The notes: generated by a model from the sequence alone, not told the origin. Shown: positions 1 to 8,472, counted from the first letter of the stretch. The stretch is 32,716 nt of DNA from Lentisphaerae bacterium RIFOXYA12_FULL_48_11 (GCA_001804885.1 MHBM01000234.1:1-32716), one strand, 5' to 3'. Program-made: numbers and translations.

Positions 1-1
1 T

Positions 2-586
2 ACATCCAACCAGATTGCCAACAGCACAATCACTACCGGGAAACTGCATCTTGCGTCTGTGGATGCCCGGTACGTGAATGCCACGGGTGATACGATGAAC
101 GGTGTGCTCCAGTTGCCTGCCGACGGACTGAGGGTTAACAGCAACCAGCTGATCGTGGTTGGTGGAAAAGTCGGTGTTGGCACAAATAATCCTGCAGAAA
201 AGTTGCATGTCTACGGGAACCTCAGGGTTGATGGGACCATATCGGGAAATGGTGCCGGTATGACAAATATTCCGCCTGAAGCGATAGTTGGCGGAGTTGG
301 TGGCGGGAGTGTGCCTGAGGGCACGATGACAACAACTGTATATGTCAGGGGAATGGGCTGGGAGAATCCCAATCCCGTGGACAGGGCTGCATATGCTGAC
401 CAGGCTGCGACGGCAGAAGTGGTGGGTTGGACATTGCATGCAGAAGAGGCGGCAACAGCAGCGTTTGGATCGGTACTGGAGCAGGAAGTTGCCAAGGGAA
501 CCAGTGCTTGGGAATTACTGCAGCAGATACTTAATGGTTCAGGAAGCAGTGATCTTTCCATGGGTATTTTTACGCAGGGGGAGTAA
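2..586 (+). CDS. Tail-fibre-like secreted/surface protein, 3' fragment
   Basis: The reading frame is open from base 2, so the 5' end lies outside the window; an internal GTG at 59 is not a convincing start. The visible ~194 residues contain 'VGVGTNNPAEKLHVYGNLRV' followed by 'DGTISGNGAGMTNIPPEAI'. This pattern is typical of trimeric tail-fibre or adhesin stalk proteins, including those with peptidase S74 chaperone ends, and of long surface proteins in PVC bacteria. The C-terminal part is Ala/Glu-rich ('YADQAATAEVVGWTLHAEEA') and could be helical. No chaperone domain is seen after it. The next gene begins about 10 bases downstream in another frame, so the two are probably co-transcribed. A role in surface attachment is inferred only. 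There are no neighbouring phage structural genes, so a phage origin is not supported. Confidence 0.75.
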   Translation, partial: TSNQIANSTITTGKLHLASVDARYVNATGDTMNGVLQLPADGLRVNSNQLIVVGGKVGVGTNNPAEKLHVYGNLRVDGTISGNGAGMTNIPPEAIVGGVGGGSVPEGTMTTTVYVRGMGWENPNPVDRAAYADQAATAEVVGWTLHAEEAATAAFGSVLEQEVAKGTSAWELLQQILNGSGSSDLSMGIFTQGE

Positions 587-596
587 GAAGCATCTG

Positions 597-3500
597 ATGT
601 CAGAGGTTTCAGGTTTTCGTATGATAAATAGGCGTGTTGCAGAAAATAAGAGAGTCTTGGCATTCTGCCGGGTTTTTCTTGTTTTCATTCTGTTTGTGAC
701 CTTCATGCTATTCCCTGTGGAAAAGGCCGGTGCTGCAGATTATCCCCAGTGGTGGATTGATAGAGGTGTAATTATTGAGACGGCTGTTACAAATGACTTC
801 AGTTATCTGAAAGCGGGTCAATTGCGGTGGCTGGTGACAAATGCCATGAATGAGTTGAATTTCAGGGTTCCGGATGGTGCGGGTGCGGCATTGACGAATT
901 ATGTGCAGAATTTTGTAAATGCGAGCAACAATGTCATTGTGAACCGTGGCCAGCTTAAATATGCGGCATCGCTATTTTATAACAGGTTTTCAGAACTTGC
1001 CGGGCAAAAGAAAATACCGGTGGATTTCTATGATTCCTCACTGGCCCTTTACCCCTGGCCAATGAGATCATTTAACCTCAATGACAAATATCCTGCCCGT
1101 GTGGGTGAGGCCAAGCACCTGTTCAGTTTCTGGTGGGATAATAATACCGGGAAGTGGCGGCATGATTTTCTGGACGTTACAACGCCGCAGAACACGAATA
1201 ATACGGTGGTGTGTCTTTTTCCGGCGATAACCAATCGGGCATGGAGCGGGGGGAATCCTGTGCTTGTATTGGACCAGTATCTGGTCTCCGGAGGCGACGA
1301 TGCCGGGTGGTCCATGTATTACCTGTGCAGTTCGCCAGAAGGTGGTGGCTGGCAGAGTTCTGGTTTATCATTTGAGGTGTCATTTAACGGGTGTGTGATA
1401 CCCTCTGGCGACAGTCTTGATATAACCGGGATAACAGATTACTGCGGGTTGCATACGATCAAGCTGGTCAGTACGGGTGGGAATATATCGCTGGACAAGC
1501 CTGTGTATCTTGTTAAGTGGAATCCCGGTGCGCTGGCCATGAGTATGGACTCCATGGTACATGACGACAAAGCCTATGTGAATATCTGGATAGAAGGTTA
1601 TGCTCCTCCGCCGTACAGTGGTAACTGGTCTAGGAATGTAGATATACAGGTTGGACAGTTCGGGTTCTACTCAACGGTTAAAACGGTAACATTTAATAAC
1701 TATTGCCAGTCCGCATATGAAGAGGTTCCTATAAGGGGCGTAGGAGGAACCCAGACCATACGTTTGACGACGAGGGACAACCTGTATAGCGTGGATAACG
1801 AGCATACGAGTACGAATATTTCGCTGGCGAGCATGTCAGCGGCCATAGAGTGGGTGCAGTATTGCCCGCATTTTTCGCTTCAGGGCCAAGCAAATTGCAC
1901 AGTAACGATTTCGCCGTTAGATGCGCCTGAGGGGACTCTGAGAATTGTGAATGAGAACGGAGATGAGGTTGGCGGCTGCGTGGCCGGACCCGGCATCACG
2001 CATTTTTCGATAAGCGGCGCAGATTCCGGCGAGACATTATATGCGATATGGGCATCTTCGTGCCAGGTTATATCGAATGGAGTGGCAATATCGTATACAG
2101 ATTGTTCAAAAGTTCATCCGAAGCTGGTTCTTACGGCATCTGAGCCTGATTCTGACCGGCAGCCGGAGGGGGCAGCCCATGTGACATTGACATCGATGAG
2201 CGGGATGTTGAGATGTTCACAAATGATAGTTGACCCCACGTATACGGTGAAGTTGGTAAGTGACTGTGATCAGGTTCAGATCAGCCCTGAGAGTGTAGAT
2301 GTAACAGCCGGTGCATTTGACTGGAGTTTTGAGATTACGGTTCCATCCGGATATGTGCCGTCAGATGTGGTGCATATTGAAGCATATCTTTGTGAGAATG
2401 ACGAGCCTACGGCGTATCCGGTTGATGGGTTCGCTTCTTTTGATTCATTTATCGATGTTGATGTGGATTCGGACAATCAGCATGGGACAATGGAACCTCC
2501 GCAGATGGACAGTGAAGATGCCATAGAGATGCAGTTGCCTGGGAAGGTTGTGTCGTGTAATAATGGGGACATGAACGGGAATGGGCTGGTAGATTTTGCT
2601 GATGGGTATAATCGTGATCCGACGAACGAGGCAGATAATGCGGCGACAGGGGTGCAGTTCATACCGTTGGTGATCAATGTGCCGTTGTGCCTGACGGATC
2701 TGTCTGGAGCGAGGCTGGCGGTGTATACGGAGGAGGCGCAGTCGAATCCTATGGTGATTACGACGAATGAGGCTGGTGCGCTGGTGCCGGCGGAGGGTGT
2801 GCTCAGGATATGGAAGAAGAATGGGACTGAGGTGCGTGACGGGCGGCCGGTTTCTGAAGGTGGGGATTGGGTTACAAACGGGATTTACACGGATCTTACG
2901 GGACTGGGTTTTACTGGTGATCGGTGTGTTCTGTATCTGGAAGGGATCAATCAAGGTGAAGAAACGGTCAATGTAAAGCTGGGTCCAAATAGTCCGGAAG
3001 CCCCCATGCCGTGGATGGATTCGGTTAGGGTTGGCATCATAAAAGTGGAGATAGAAGAGATTGATTTTAAGGATAGCGTGGACGATTCTGGTAATCCGGA
3101 AAATAACAATTTTGACATTGTTGATGGTTTAGGAAACCTAATCGTGCCGGAACGTGGGCCAGAATGGAAATCTGGATCTGGAATGATAGGGCCATCCGTT
3201 TACATCAATGGTCGCAAGGTTCGAGCAGATGTGAAATTAAAGATTACGCCAGTTGTAAGCGATCCGATAGAATTGGAAATATTCTCTGATGGTGATCTTG
3301 ATTTTACACCTTCAGGAACGGCAGATCGAAAAGTTGCTGTAACTTTCGATTCAAATGGACGAGCAACTCAGACTTTTACCACATACGCTAAGACCGTTGA
3401 CAATGTTATGGATCGAAAAAACTACGTAATCAACTGGAGAGGGAATGTTTTAGGAAGTGTTACTCAGACAATTTATACTTTGTACGGGACGCCAAGAGAT

Positions 3501-4484
3501 GAGTTTGCTGTCAGCTCGTCCATGGAAGATTTGCAATATGAGCACCTTAAATATTTGCTTGGACCCAAGATAAATGGAAAGGGTGAGTGGTGTAATGGAA
3601 AATCTTCAATAAATGAATCGACGGCTGACTCTATTCCGTATGCTATTCAGCAAAATATTAGACGGGATTTGGGTACGGCGCGTGGTGGGATAGGCTCTTT
3701 TAATCCATGGGACATAATAACATCAGAGGATGGCGGGATCTGTGAAGATTATGCATCGCTAATGAAGGCTGCCGCGCTTGTTTCCGGAATACCCGAGGGA
3801 AAGATATCTCGTAAAAGCGTGGTTGGTTCTGTTGTTGAGCGCCCAACATGGATGGGCACTCAGCAGGTGACCAAGCTCCTTAAGATATTCTTGGAGGAAT
3901 CTGGCGGTACTCGTTGGGTTAATGAAGGAGTTTGTGGTGTTGAAACGGCGGATAAAGGATTTCGATATTACGATGTCGCTGGACCAGGTGGCGCAATTGG
4001 AAAAGGTGGGTGGGCTAATCCCAGTGATAGCAGCGATAATAATCTCTGGTATGAACCGGTTCCTCCGAATCATGGCCCCGTAATTTACGAAACTGTTGAA
4101 GAACTGTATGGCACATGGACCCCGCAAACGGATCCGCCTTATGAGGCAACGTCAGAAAAGATCCTGTCATTAACAATGATTAAAATATTAGGGATAAATC
4201 GAAATGGTGACACATGTCAAATTAACTATCGTACTGAAGGCGCACAAACTATTGGCATCAAGGTGAAGCTAACGCTGTATAAGTGGAACGGCTCCGCCTG
4301 GGCTGAAAATTCTTCGCAGATGAATGTAATTGCGCAGATGTGGGATAATGCACAAAGCGTAACTTTCGTGCTTAATGAAGATGGGGAATATACGGTTGGG
4401 GCTTCGATTGTTAAATCAGACGGCGTATGTCCTTATGTAAATGCGTGGCATACTGAGTTGGGATCAACTTTCACGCGTCCTTAG
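597..4484 (+). CDS. Large secreted modular protein with dockerin-like loop and transglutaminase-like domain
   Basis: The frame is open from 342, but 342-586 overlaps the preceding gene, so I start at ATG 597, after a GGGGGAG run at 577-583; ATG 621 is an alternative. A hydrophobic signal peptide ends near 'KAGAA'. It precedes 'DYPQWWIDRGV' and two 'GQL(R/K)' motifs, a module recurrent in exported Verrucomicrobia/Kiritimatiellota proteins. Long beta-rich sequence follows. Around residue 658 a calcium-loop-like 'DMNGNGLVDFADG' resembles a dockerin/EF-hand repeat. Near residue 1049 'GGICEDYASLMKAAALVSGIP' minus its last residue matches the transglutaminase-like nucleophile motif (Cys1049). Asp1126 in 'YYDVA' fits the catalytic Asp, but the His position appears to be Thr1105 in 'TRWVNE', so activity is doubtful. 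Composition becomes AT-richer from about base 2960. The protein probably acts outside the cytoplasm. Its function is unknown. Confidence 0.85.
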   Translation: MSEVSGFRMINRRVAENKRVLAFCRVFLVFILFVTFMLFPVEKAGAADYPQWWIDRGVIIETAVTNDFSYLKAGQLRWLVTNAMNELNFRVPDGAGAALTNYVQNFVNASNNVIVNRGQLKYAASLFYNRFSELAGQKKIPVDFYDSSLALYPWPMRSFNLNDKYPARVGEAKHLFSFWWDNNTGKWRHDFLDVTTPQNTNNTVVCLFPAITNRAWSGGNPVLVLDQYLVSGGDDAGWSMYYLCSSPEGGGWQSSGLSFEVSFNGCVIPSGDSLDITGITDYCGLHTIKLVSTGGNISLDKPVYLVKWNPGALAMSMDSMVHDDKAYVNIWIEGYAPPPYSGNWSRNVDIQVGQFGFYSTVKTVTFNNYCQSAYEEVPIRGVGGTQTIRLTTRDNLYSVDNEHTSTNISLASMSAAIEWVQYCPHFSLQGQANCTVTISPLDAPEGTLRIVNENGDEVGGCVAGPGITHFSISGADSGETLYAIWASSCQVISNGVAISYTDCSKVHPKLVLTASEPDSDRQPEGAAHVTLTSMSGMLRCSQMIVDPTYTVKLVSDCDQVQISPESVDVTAGAFDWSFEITVPSGYVPSDVVHIEAYLCENDEPTAYPVDGFASFDSFIDVDVDSDNQHGTMEPPQMDSEDAIEMQLPGKVVSCNNGDMNGNGLVDFADGYNRDPTNEADNAATGVQFIPLVINVPLCLTDLSGARLAVYTEEAQSNPMVITTNEAGALVPAEGVLRIWKKNGTEVRDGRPVSEGGDWVTNGIYTDLTGLGFTGDRCVLYLEGINQGEETVNVKLGPNSPEAPMPWMDSVRVGIIKVEIEEIDFKDSVDDSGNPENNNFDIVDGLGNLIVPERGPEWKSGSGMIGPSVYINGRKVRADVKLKITPVVSDPIELEIFSDGDLDFTPSGTADRKVAVTFDSNGRATQTFTTYAKTVDNVMDRKNYVINWRGNVLGSVTQTIYTLYGTPRDEFAVSSSMEDLQYEHLKYLLGPKINGKGEWCNGKSSINESTADSIPYAIQQNIRRDLGTARGGIGSFNPWDIITSEDGGICEDYASLMKAAALVSGIPEGKISRKSVVGSVVERPTWMGTQQVTKLLKIFLEESGGTRWVNEGVCGVETADKGFRYYDVAGPGGAIGKGGWANPSDSSDNNLWYEPVPPNHGPVIYETVEELYGTWTPQTDPPYEATSEKILSLTMIKILGINRNGDTCQINYRTEGAQTIGIKVKLTLYKWNGSAWAENSSQMNVIAQMWDNAQSVTFVLNEDGEYTVGASIVKSDGVCPYVNAWHTELGSTFTRP

Positions 4485-4487
4485 GAG
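4483..4487 (+). promoter_or_regulatory. Ribosome binding site overlapping the upstream stop codon
   Basis: AGGAG at 4483-4487 shares bases with the TAG stop (4482-4484) of the large secreted protein and lies 7 bases before ATG 4495. It fixes the start of the next gene and indicates tight translational linkage of the two. Confidence 0.7.
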
Positions 4488-4494
4488 CATTCTT

Positions 4495-5283
4495 ATGAAT
4501 ACAAAATATCTAGCAATCATAGCCATTGTGACGGCAATCCCTTGCGTTTCAGTTTTCTCACGTTCTGCCCTTGAGGCGTCGAGTACTAATATTACGGCTG
4601 TAACTATTGAGGACGAATCAGCACGGGTTTTGAATCGAAGGATCTTTGAGATAGCGAATAATCCCGAAATTCTTAAGCGACTTGATCAGCGATGTAATTA
4701 TCGAACTGATAAGGGTTATTCAGACGTTCTTACGTCCAGTCTTCTAATGGCCAGTCGCGTATTGCCAAGCGTTTTCACATCAACAAACCTTAATCGGATT
4801 ATAACTGCCGTTTGTGTTGCAGATTCGAAAGTATTTTTTTGGTTTCCGAAAGATGATCACGTATTAATTGGATGGGTTCCGTTGGTGAGTAGTAAAGATG
4901 TTGAGAGTTACCGGAAGGAAATTGTGTTGTGGCTTGTGCCTCAAGTTTCCAAACGAACCAAATTAACTGAGGCATGGGATCGCCGGTCTACTCCAAGTGT
5001 TGATGATTCATGGGTGGTGGATTTCTTGACATTGGCGTTAAATGTGAAACTAAAGAATGTCCAAAAGGATAAAGTTAAAGACAAAGCCATGCGAGCAACA
5101 ATGTGTGTTTCAAATAAAGAACATGATATTGGTGTGGTTTCTGCAAAATCAATTCTTGAAATCAGAATACCATTACGGTCAAACAGAGATCAAACATTGC
5201 CTGTTGCACCGGTTGCAGGACCTGACGATTTAAATGAAATGCCTACAATCTTACCGTTTTGGCCACCTAAGGAATGCAGGTGA
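4495..5283 (+). CDS. Secreted 262-residue protein of unknown function
   Basis: I do not recognise this family. ATG 4495 is chosen over an in-frame upstream start at 4441 because it has an ideal ribosome site and begins a clear signal peptide ('MNTKYLAIIAIVTAIPCVS' then 'VFSRSALEA'). The mature part is mixed alpha/beta with many Lys and Arg residues and no repeats. It includes 'VFFWFPKDDHVLIGWVPLV' and ends in 'LPFWPPKECR'. The gene shares the AT-rich composition of the 3' third of the preceding gene and is tightly coupled to it, so the two products probably work together outside the cytoplasm, for example as enzyme and partner or inhibitor. The stop codon is followed within two bases by the left repeat of the transposase element, so the original C-terminus may have been altered by insertion. 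Confidence 0.8.
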   Translation: MNTKYLAIIAIVTAIPCVSVFSRSALEASSTNITAVTIEDESARVLNRRIFEIANNPEILKRLDQRCNYRTDKGYSDVLTSSLLMASRVLPSVFTSTNLNRIITAVCVADSKVFFWFPKDDHVLIGWVPLVSSKDVESYRKEIVLWLVPQVSKRTKLTEAWDRRSTPSVDDSWVVDFLTLALNVKLKNVQKDKVKDKAMRATMCVSNKEHDIGVVSAKSILEIRIPLRSNRDQTLPVAPVAGPDDLNEMPTILPFWPPKECR

Positions 5284-5285
5284 AC

Positions 5286-5312
5286 AGGGTCACGTCTCGA
5301 CAATCGACAATT
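5286..5312 (+). repeat. Left 27-bp inverted repeat of the RAYT element
   Basis: Bases 5286-5312 are the exact reverse complement of 6366-6392. The arm contains two tandem copies of TCGACAA (5297-5303 and 5304-5310). Its inner part can also fold with bases just inside the element: CTCGACAATC (5296-5305) pairs with 5316-5325 around a 10-base loop, with one internal mismatch. This resembles REP-like hairpins bound by HUH transposases. Confidence 0.9.
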
Positions 5313-5353
5313 AGAGATTGACGAGGAGGCGGGCAGGTGGTAATGGTTTTGGT

Positions 5354-6388
5354 ATGACAAGGCCATTGAGGATAGATGTTGAGGGTGGGTGGTATCATGT
5401 GACTGCCCGAGGAATAGAGAGGCGTGCGATTTTTAAAGAGGCTCGTGACTACGAGCATTTTCTTGAACTTCTGGACGAAATGACCAGCCGGTATGGGGTC
5501 GAGGTTCATGCTTACGCATTGATGGTTAATCACTATCATCTTCTGATTAGAACTCCCCGGGCTAACGCCAGTGCGGCAATACAATGGCTGAATGTCAGTT
5601 ACAGTGTCTGGTTTAACAAGAAGAGAGGGCGGGTAGGGCATGTGTTCCAAGGGCGATTTACGAGTATCCTGGTGGACGGGGAAGGGTCCTGGGCGCTTAA
5701 TTCCAGTGTATATATTCATTTAAATCCTGTCCGGACGATGGCTTATGGGCTAGGTAAGGCAGATAATAGAGCTGAAGGATTGGGATTGGTCAAGCCGGAC
5801 AGGAAAGAGCTGGTGAAGCGCCTGAAAGGGCTGAGGGATTACAGATGGAGTTCATTTTCAGGCTATGCTGGCTATGCGAAAATTCCTGAATGGCTGGAAA
5901 CAGGAGAACTGCTGAAGAGGGCTGGAGGAGTGTCGGCATATAGAAAGTATATTCAATTGCATGTGACCCGAGGGATAGAGCCGGAAGGGATGGAGGACAT
6001 CAAAGGACTGTGGATGTTGGGGGCTCGGGAATTTCAGGATCGGGCAAAGAGATTGGTCGGGCGTGTTACAAAAGAGCAGCCGTCAAGGAAGTGGCTCAAG
6101 CGATATGTTGAGATTGGATCGATAATCAAGCTTGTTGAAAAGAAGAGAGGGGTGGAATGGGCGAATTTTTCACAGAAGTACGGAGACTTGGGTCGGGACT
6201 TGGTATTATATCTTGCTAGGAAACGCAGTGGGTTGACTCTCCGGCAGATAGGAGATGAATTGGGTGGAATGGATTACAAAGCTGTAGGAAAAGCTGTGCA
6301 GAGATTCGAACTGAGTCTTTCAGATGATGCGGCTAGACGTCGCCTGGCAGAGGAGTGTATGAATGAATTGTCGATTGTCGAGACGTGA
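5354..6388 (+). CDS. REP-associated tyrosine transposase (Y1 / HUH family)
   Basis: The frame is open from 5318 (TTG), but family members begin like 'MTRPLRIDVEGGWYHVTARG', so ATG 5354 is chosen, giving 344 residues. The HUH metal-binding motif is in 'YALMVNHYHLLIRTP', followed by the family signatures 'GHVFQGRFTSILVD', 'SSVYIHLNPVR' and 'YRWSSFSGYAG'. The C-terminal part 'LTLRQIGDELGGMDYKAVGK' looks like a helix-turn-helix related to DnaA domain IV, as in many long RAYTs. The protein is a DNA nickase/transposase expected to act on REP-like hairpins. It looks intact. Its last codons lie inside the right inverted repeat, so the repeat encodes the C-terminus and stop. Confidence 0.92.
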   Translation: MTRPLRIDVEGGWYHVTARGIERRAIFKEARDYEHFLELLDEMTSRYGVEVHAYALMVNHYHLLIRTPRANASAAIQWLNVSYSVWFNKKRGRVGHVFQGRFTSILVDGEGSWALNSSVYIHLNPVRTMAYGLGKADNRAEGLGLVKPDRKELVKRLKGLRDYRWSSFSGYAGYAKIPEWLETGELLKRAGGVSAYRKYIQLHVTRGIEPEGMEDIKGLWMLGAREFQDRAKRLVGRVTKEQPSRKWLKRYVEIGSIIKLVEKKRGVEWANFSQKYGDLGRDLVLYLARKRSGLTLRQIGDELGGMDYKAVGKAVQRFELSLSDDAARRRLAEECMNELSIVET

Positions 6389-6392
6389 CCCT
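6366..6392 (-). repeat. Right 27-bp inverted repeat of the RAYT element
   Basis: This is the exact reverse complement of 5286-5312. It includes the final codons and TGA stop (6386-6388) of the transposase gene. Unlike the left end, I find no bases just inside it that pair with it to form the longer hairpin. Confidence 0.9.
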
Positions 6393-6449
6393 TTTTGGGC
6401 GCAATTACTTATGTCGCTGTGTTTAGAACAATAAAGACAGGGCAGAACA

Positions 6450-7412
6450 ATGACCATTCCCATAACGCTTTTAGTGGACGACGGTGCCCCGGTCAATGTC
6501 ATGTTCTTCCACGACCCGCCGTATCCACATTCATTGTTATTCCCTAACTCGTTTGTGCGGGACTTTGCCAGCTTATGCGATCGGTATGGAGTGCGCGGTA
6601 AGTTCAGCGTGCTGCCAATGCCTTGTTGCCTTGGCGATATCAATGGGAACCTCAATCATGTTACCATGCGACACCTGCAGGGATTTCTTAAGATCATTCG
6701 TGAACGGATCGCGCCCAGGTTTGATATCACCCCCGAGATTCTGACACACCTTGCCACCTACTGCATGGAAGGCGGATTCCATCATTTGTATGAAGACGAG
6801 TGGATAGCCAAAGCAAGTTTGGAGGAAATGACCGACTACATCGCGTTGGCCCTTGAAATCCTTGAGGATGTAGGATTGCCGGCTAATGGTGTGACCAGTC
6901 CATGGACTACGGGTGATAAAAACGAGGAACAGTATGCCAGGGCCATCGCTGCCGCCCAGTGGCGAGTCCATAAGCGGAATGTCACCTGGTATTTCCTGCA
7001 TTCCTTTGCAGAAGGACCGGTACGGTCTCCTTCCGTAACTTGTAGGATTCCTGAAACCGGGCAGGTTGTGGTGTCGGTCCCCGCGACAACTTCCGACGTG
7101 TTCTGGGACACGCAGCGTCCTACGGCTTGCTCAATGCGCGAGGCCAGGGCAGTCGCAACTACTGGTGTGGAGTCTCTTCTTAGCTCCGATGGACGTACCG
7201 GTCGCATCCCAGAGTTGATTGAGCAGGTTTGCCCGATCGCCATCATGACACATTGGCAGTCGCTCTTTTCCGACGGTACTTATGCTGGTCTGTGGGGGCT
7301 CGAAAGACTGTTGGAACGACTTCATAAGCAGTATGCCGGAGTCCTGGAGTGGACCACCTGTAGTGAACTCGCAACGCAGGCAGCCGGCGCTTCAGTCTCT
7401 CAAAGGTGTTGA
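6450..7412 (+). CDS. NodB-like polysaccharide deacetylase-fold protein
   Basis: This 320-residue protein has no signal peptide, so it is probably cytoplasmic. It opens with 'MTIPITLLVDDGAPVNVMFF', where 'LVDDG' resembles the metal-binding 'TFDDG' of NodB-type deacetylases. 'LCDRYGVRGKFSVLPM' resembles the strand-helix that follows in that fold. Classical His-x3-His deacetylase residues are not obvious, although 'GGFHHLYEDEW' supplies histidines. Catalysis is therefore unproven. An AGGG at 6439-6442 precedes ATG 6450. The gene stands alone between the transposase element and an empty region. It is richer in C on the coding strand than its neighbours, which may mean separate acquisition. It could also be a fold relative with another activity. 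Confidence 0.65.
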   Translation: MTIPITLLVDDGAPVNVMFFHDPPYPHSLLFPNSFVRDFASLCDRYGVRGKFSVLPMPCCLGDINGNLNHVTMRHLQGFLKIIRERIAPRFDITPEILTHLATYCMEGGFHHLYEDEWIAKASLEEMTDYIALALEILEDVGLPANGVTSPWTTGDKNEEQYARAIAAAQWRVHKRNVTWYFLHSFAEGPVRSPSVTCRIPETGQVVVSVPATTSDVFWDTQRPTACSMREARAVATTGVESLLSSDGRTGRIPELIEQVCPIAIMTHWQSLFSDGTYAGLWGLERLLERLHKQYAGVLEWTTCSELATQAAGASVSQRC

Positions 7413-7737
7413 AGACGGATGTCTGACAACACGGGCTATTGGAGCCCTTGCAATAAGCATTAACGAAGTCGGTTTGTTGGATTCTTTTTCTTGGTCGCTT
7501 CCACTGGGGACAGCCACTTAAGAAATAAGAATGTTTTCTATCGGATGCTTTCATGGTTTCTCCCCCTGGCCCCCTCTTCCTGGATAATTCTGCTGGTCCT
7601 AGACGACACTGCAATCAACGTCGTATCAGGAAATCAACAGTCTCGACTTCGAAAGGAACGTCACCTGGAATAAACTTCAATCTGAGATCACCCCTGGTGT
7701 TTTGTGGTATTCGCCCGGAATACGAAAGTGATCCTCC
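7413..7737. other. 325-base region without a recognisable gene
   Basis: The short reading frames in both directions have no recognisable motifs and no good ribosome sites. A 5-bp stem GGGCT (7433-7437) / AGCCC (7443-7447) just after the preceding stop could be a weak terminator, but no T-run follows. The region may be degraded DNA left by rearrangement near the transposase element. Confidence 0.4.
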
Positions 7738-8472
7738 TCAGCCGAACTCGAACTTACCGTTCATTATCAGCTTGTTGTCGCCGTCAAAAAGCTCGAACCG
7801 TGGAGCTGTTCCTTCGCGGTTGTCACTGCAGACCTTGTATGGGTTGCCGTAGGCATCAACATATTCCGGAACGAGATCGATCGAGTCGGTGACTGGCGAA
7901 TAAGTTGCCTTGATTGAAGCCTTGAAGGGTGGTCCGGCTTTTATTTCATTTACTCCACTTGCCGGAATATCCCAGGAGTTTGTAGCACATGAATAATGCC
8001 ATGTACCGGAAGCTGTCCATTTGCGATTTTTTTTGTCGGTTGTGCTCGTGCAGAAAGAAATGATACGAATATTGCCTGAAGGAAGGGTGAATGTGCCGTT
8101 TGAAGAAGAGCAGCGCAGTGTGCCGAGTTTTCCGCATTCCGCGCTTATTTGCGACTTACCCTGGAAAGGAATCTTGAGACTGCCGAGAGGCCCCTTGTAT
8201 GATGTAGGAGAGAAATCATGTCCCGGTTTTGCCAGCGGCGATTCGGAGCCACGGTTCATGTTTACAGCAAGAAACAACATAATGCCAATGCCTGTTCCCG
8301 TCACCAGGGCAAGAATACCCCAGATGGCGGAGAATCTCATCCAGGTTTCAGATCCCGGAAGATTCTGCCTGCGATTTCTGGAGCCTATAACCAGTGGAAT
8401 GATCCACCCGAGCAGAAAGAACCCATAAACGATTATCATGAGGACAATTACAAGTATTCCAATCATTATCAT
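7738..8472 (-). CDS. Membrane-anchored protein of unknown function
   Basis: The 244 residues start at ATG 8472. Two hydrophobic segments (about residues 3-30 and 48-70) flank a short basic loop 'GSRNRRQNLPGSE'. They are followed by a ~170-residue, probably extracytoplasmic, beta-rich domain. This domain has five cysteines, which may form disulfides. It ends in 'APRFELFDGDNKLIMNGKFE', a style of ending I associate with unannotated PVC proteins (Pro-Arg-Phe-Glu, then Gly-Lys-Phe). The function is unknown. The gene is transcribed divergently from the nitrilase gene across a 94-base AT-rich gap. A 135-codon frame on the opposite strand (8021-8428) lacks such structure and is disregarded. Confidence 0.75.
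   Translation of the reverse strand: MIMIGILVIVLMIIVYGFFLLGWIIPLVIGSRNRRQNLPGSETWMRFSAIWGILALVTGTGIGIMLFLAVNMNRGSESPLAKPGHDFSPTSYKGPLGSLKIPFQGKSQISAECGKLGTLRCSSSNGTFTLPSGNIRIISFCTSTTDKKNRKWTASGTWHYSCATNSWDIPASGVNEIKAGPPFKASIKATYSPVTDSIDLVPEYVDAYGNPYKVCSDNREGTAPRFELFDGDNKLIMNGKFEFG

Larger units (their letters stand above)
5286..6392 (+). mobile_element. RAYT / IS200-like element with perfect 27-bp inverted ends
   Basis: The unit is about 1.1 kb: one transposase gene enclosed by the 27-bp inverted repeats at 5286-5312 and 6366-6392. Single-copy RAYT genes flanked by inverted REP-type sequences are a known arrangement, in which the transposase acts on the REP hairpins by a single-strand HUH mechanism. 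No target-site duplication is visible at the junctions, as expected for that mechanism. The left end lies two bases after the stop of the secreted protein gene, and the right end overlaps the end of the transposase coding sequence. Confidence 0.85.

Noticed and set aside
2..586. Phage tail fibre belonging to a prophage
   Set aside because: No capsid, tail, portal, integrase or lysis genes are nearby; similar stalk sequences occur in cellular surface proteins.
342..596. 5' extension of the large secreted protein frame
   Set aside because: It overlaps the coding end of the preceding gene, has no ribosome site, and its Arg/Trp-rich translation would bury the signal peptide. ATG 597 fits better.
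5318..5353. TTG start for the transposase at 5318
   Set aside because: It adds twelve residues before the conserved family start 'MTRPLRI'; ATG 5354 matches the family.
6389..6399. CCC-TTTTT-GGG as a terminator after the transposase
   Set aside because: The stem is only 3 bp and the T-run is in the loop, not after the stem.
7500..7522. GGGGACAGCCACTTA-like sequence as a solitary REP repeat
   Set aside because: It recalls repeat fragments seen near RAYT genes in other bacteria, but there is no second copy in the window and it forms no hairpin.
8021..8428. 135-codon plus-strand frame opposite the membrane-anchored protein
   Set aside because: It has no membrane or domain signature, and the minus-strand frame is longer with clear structure.
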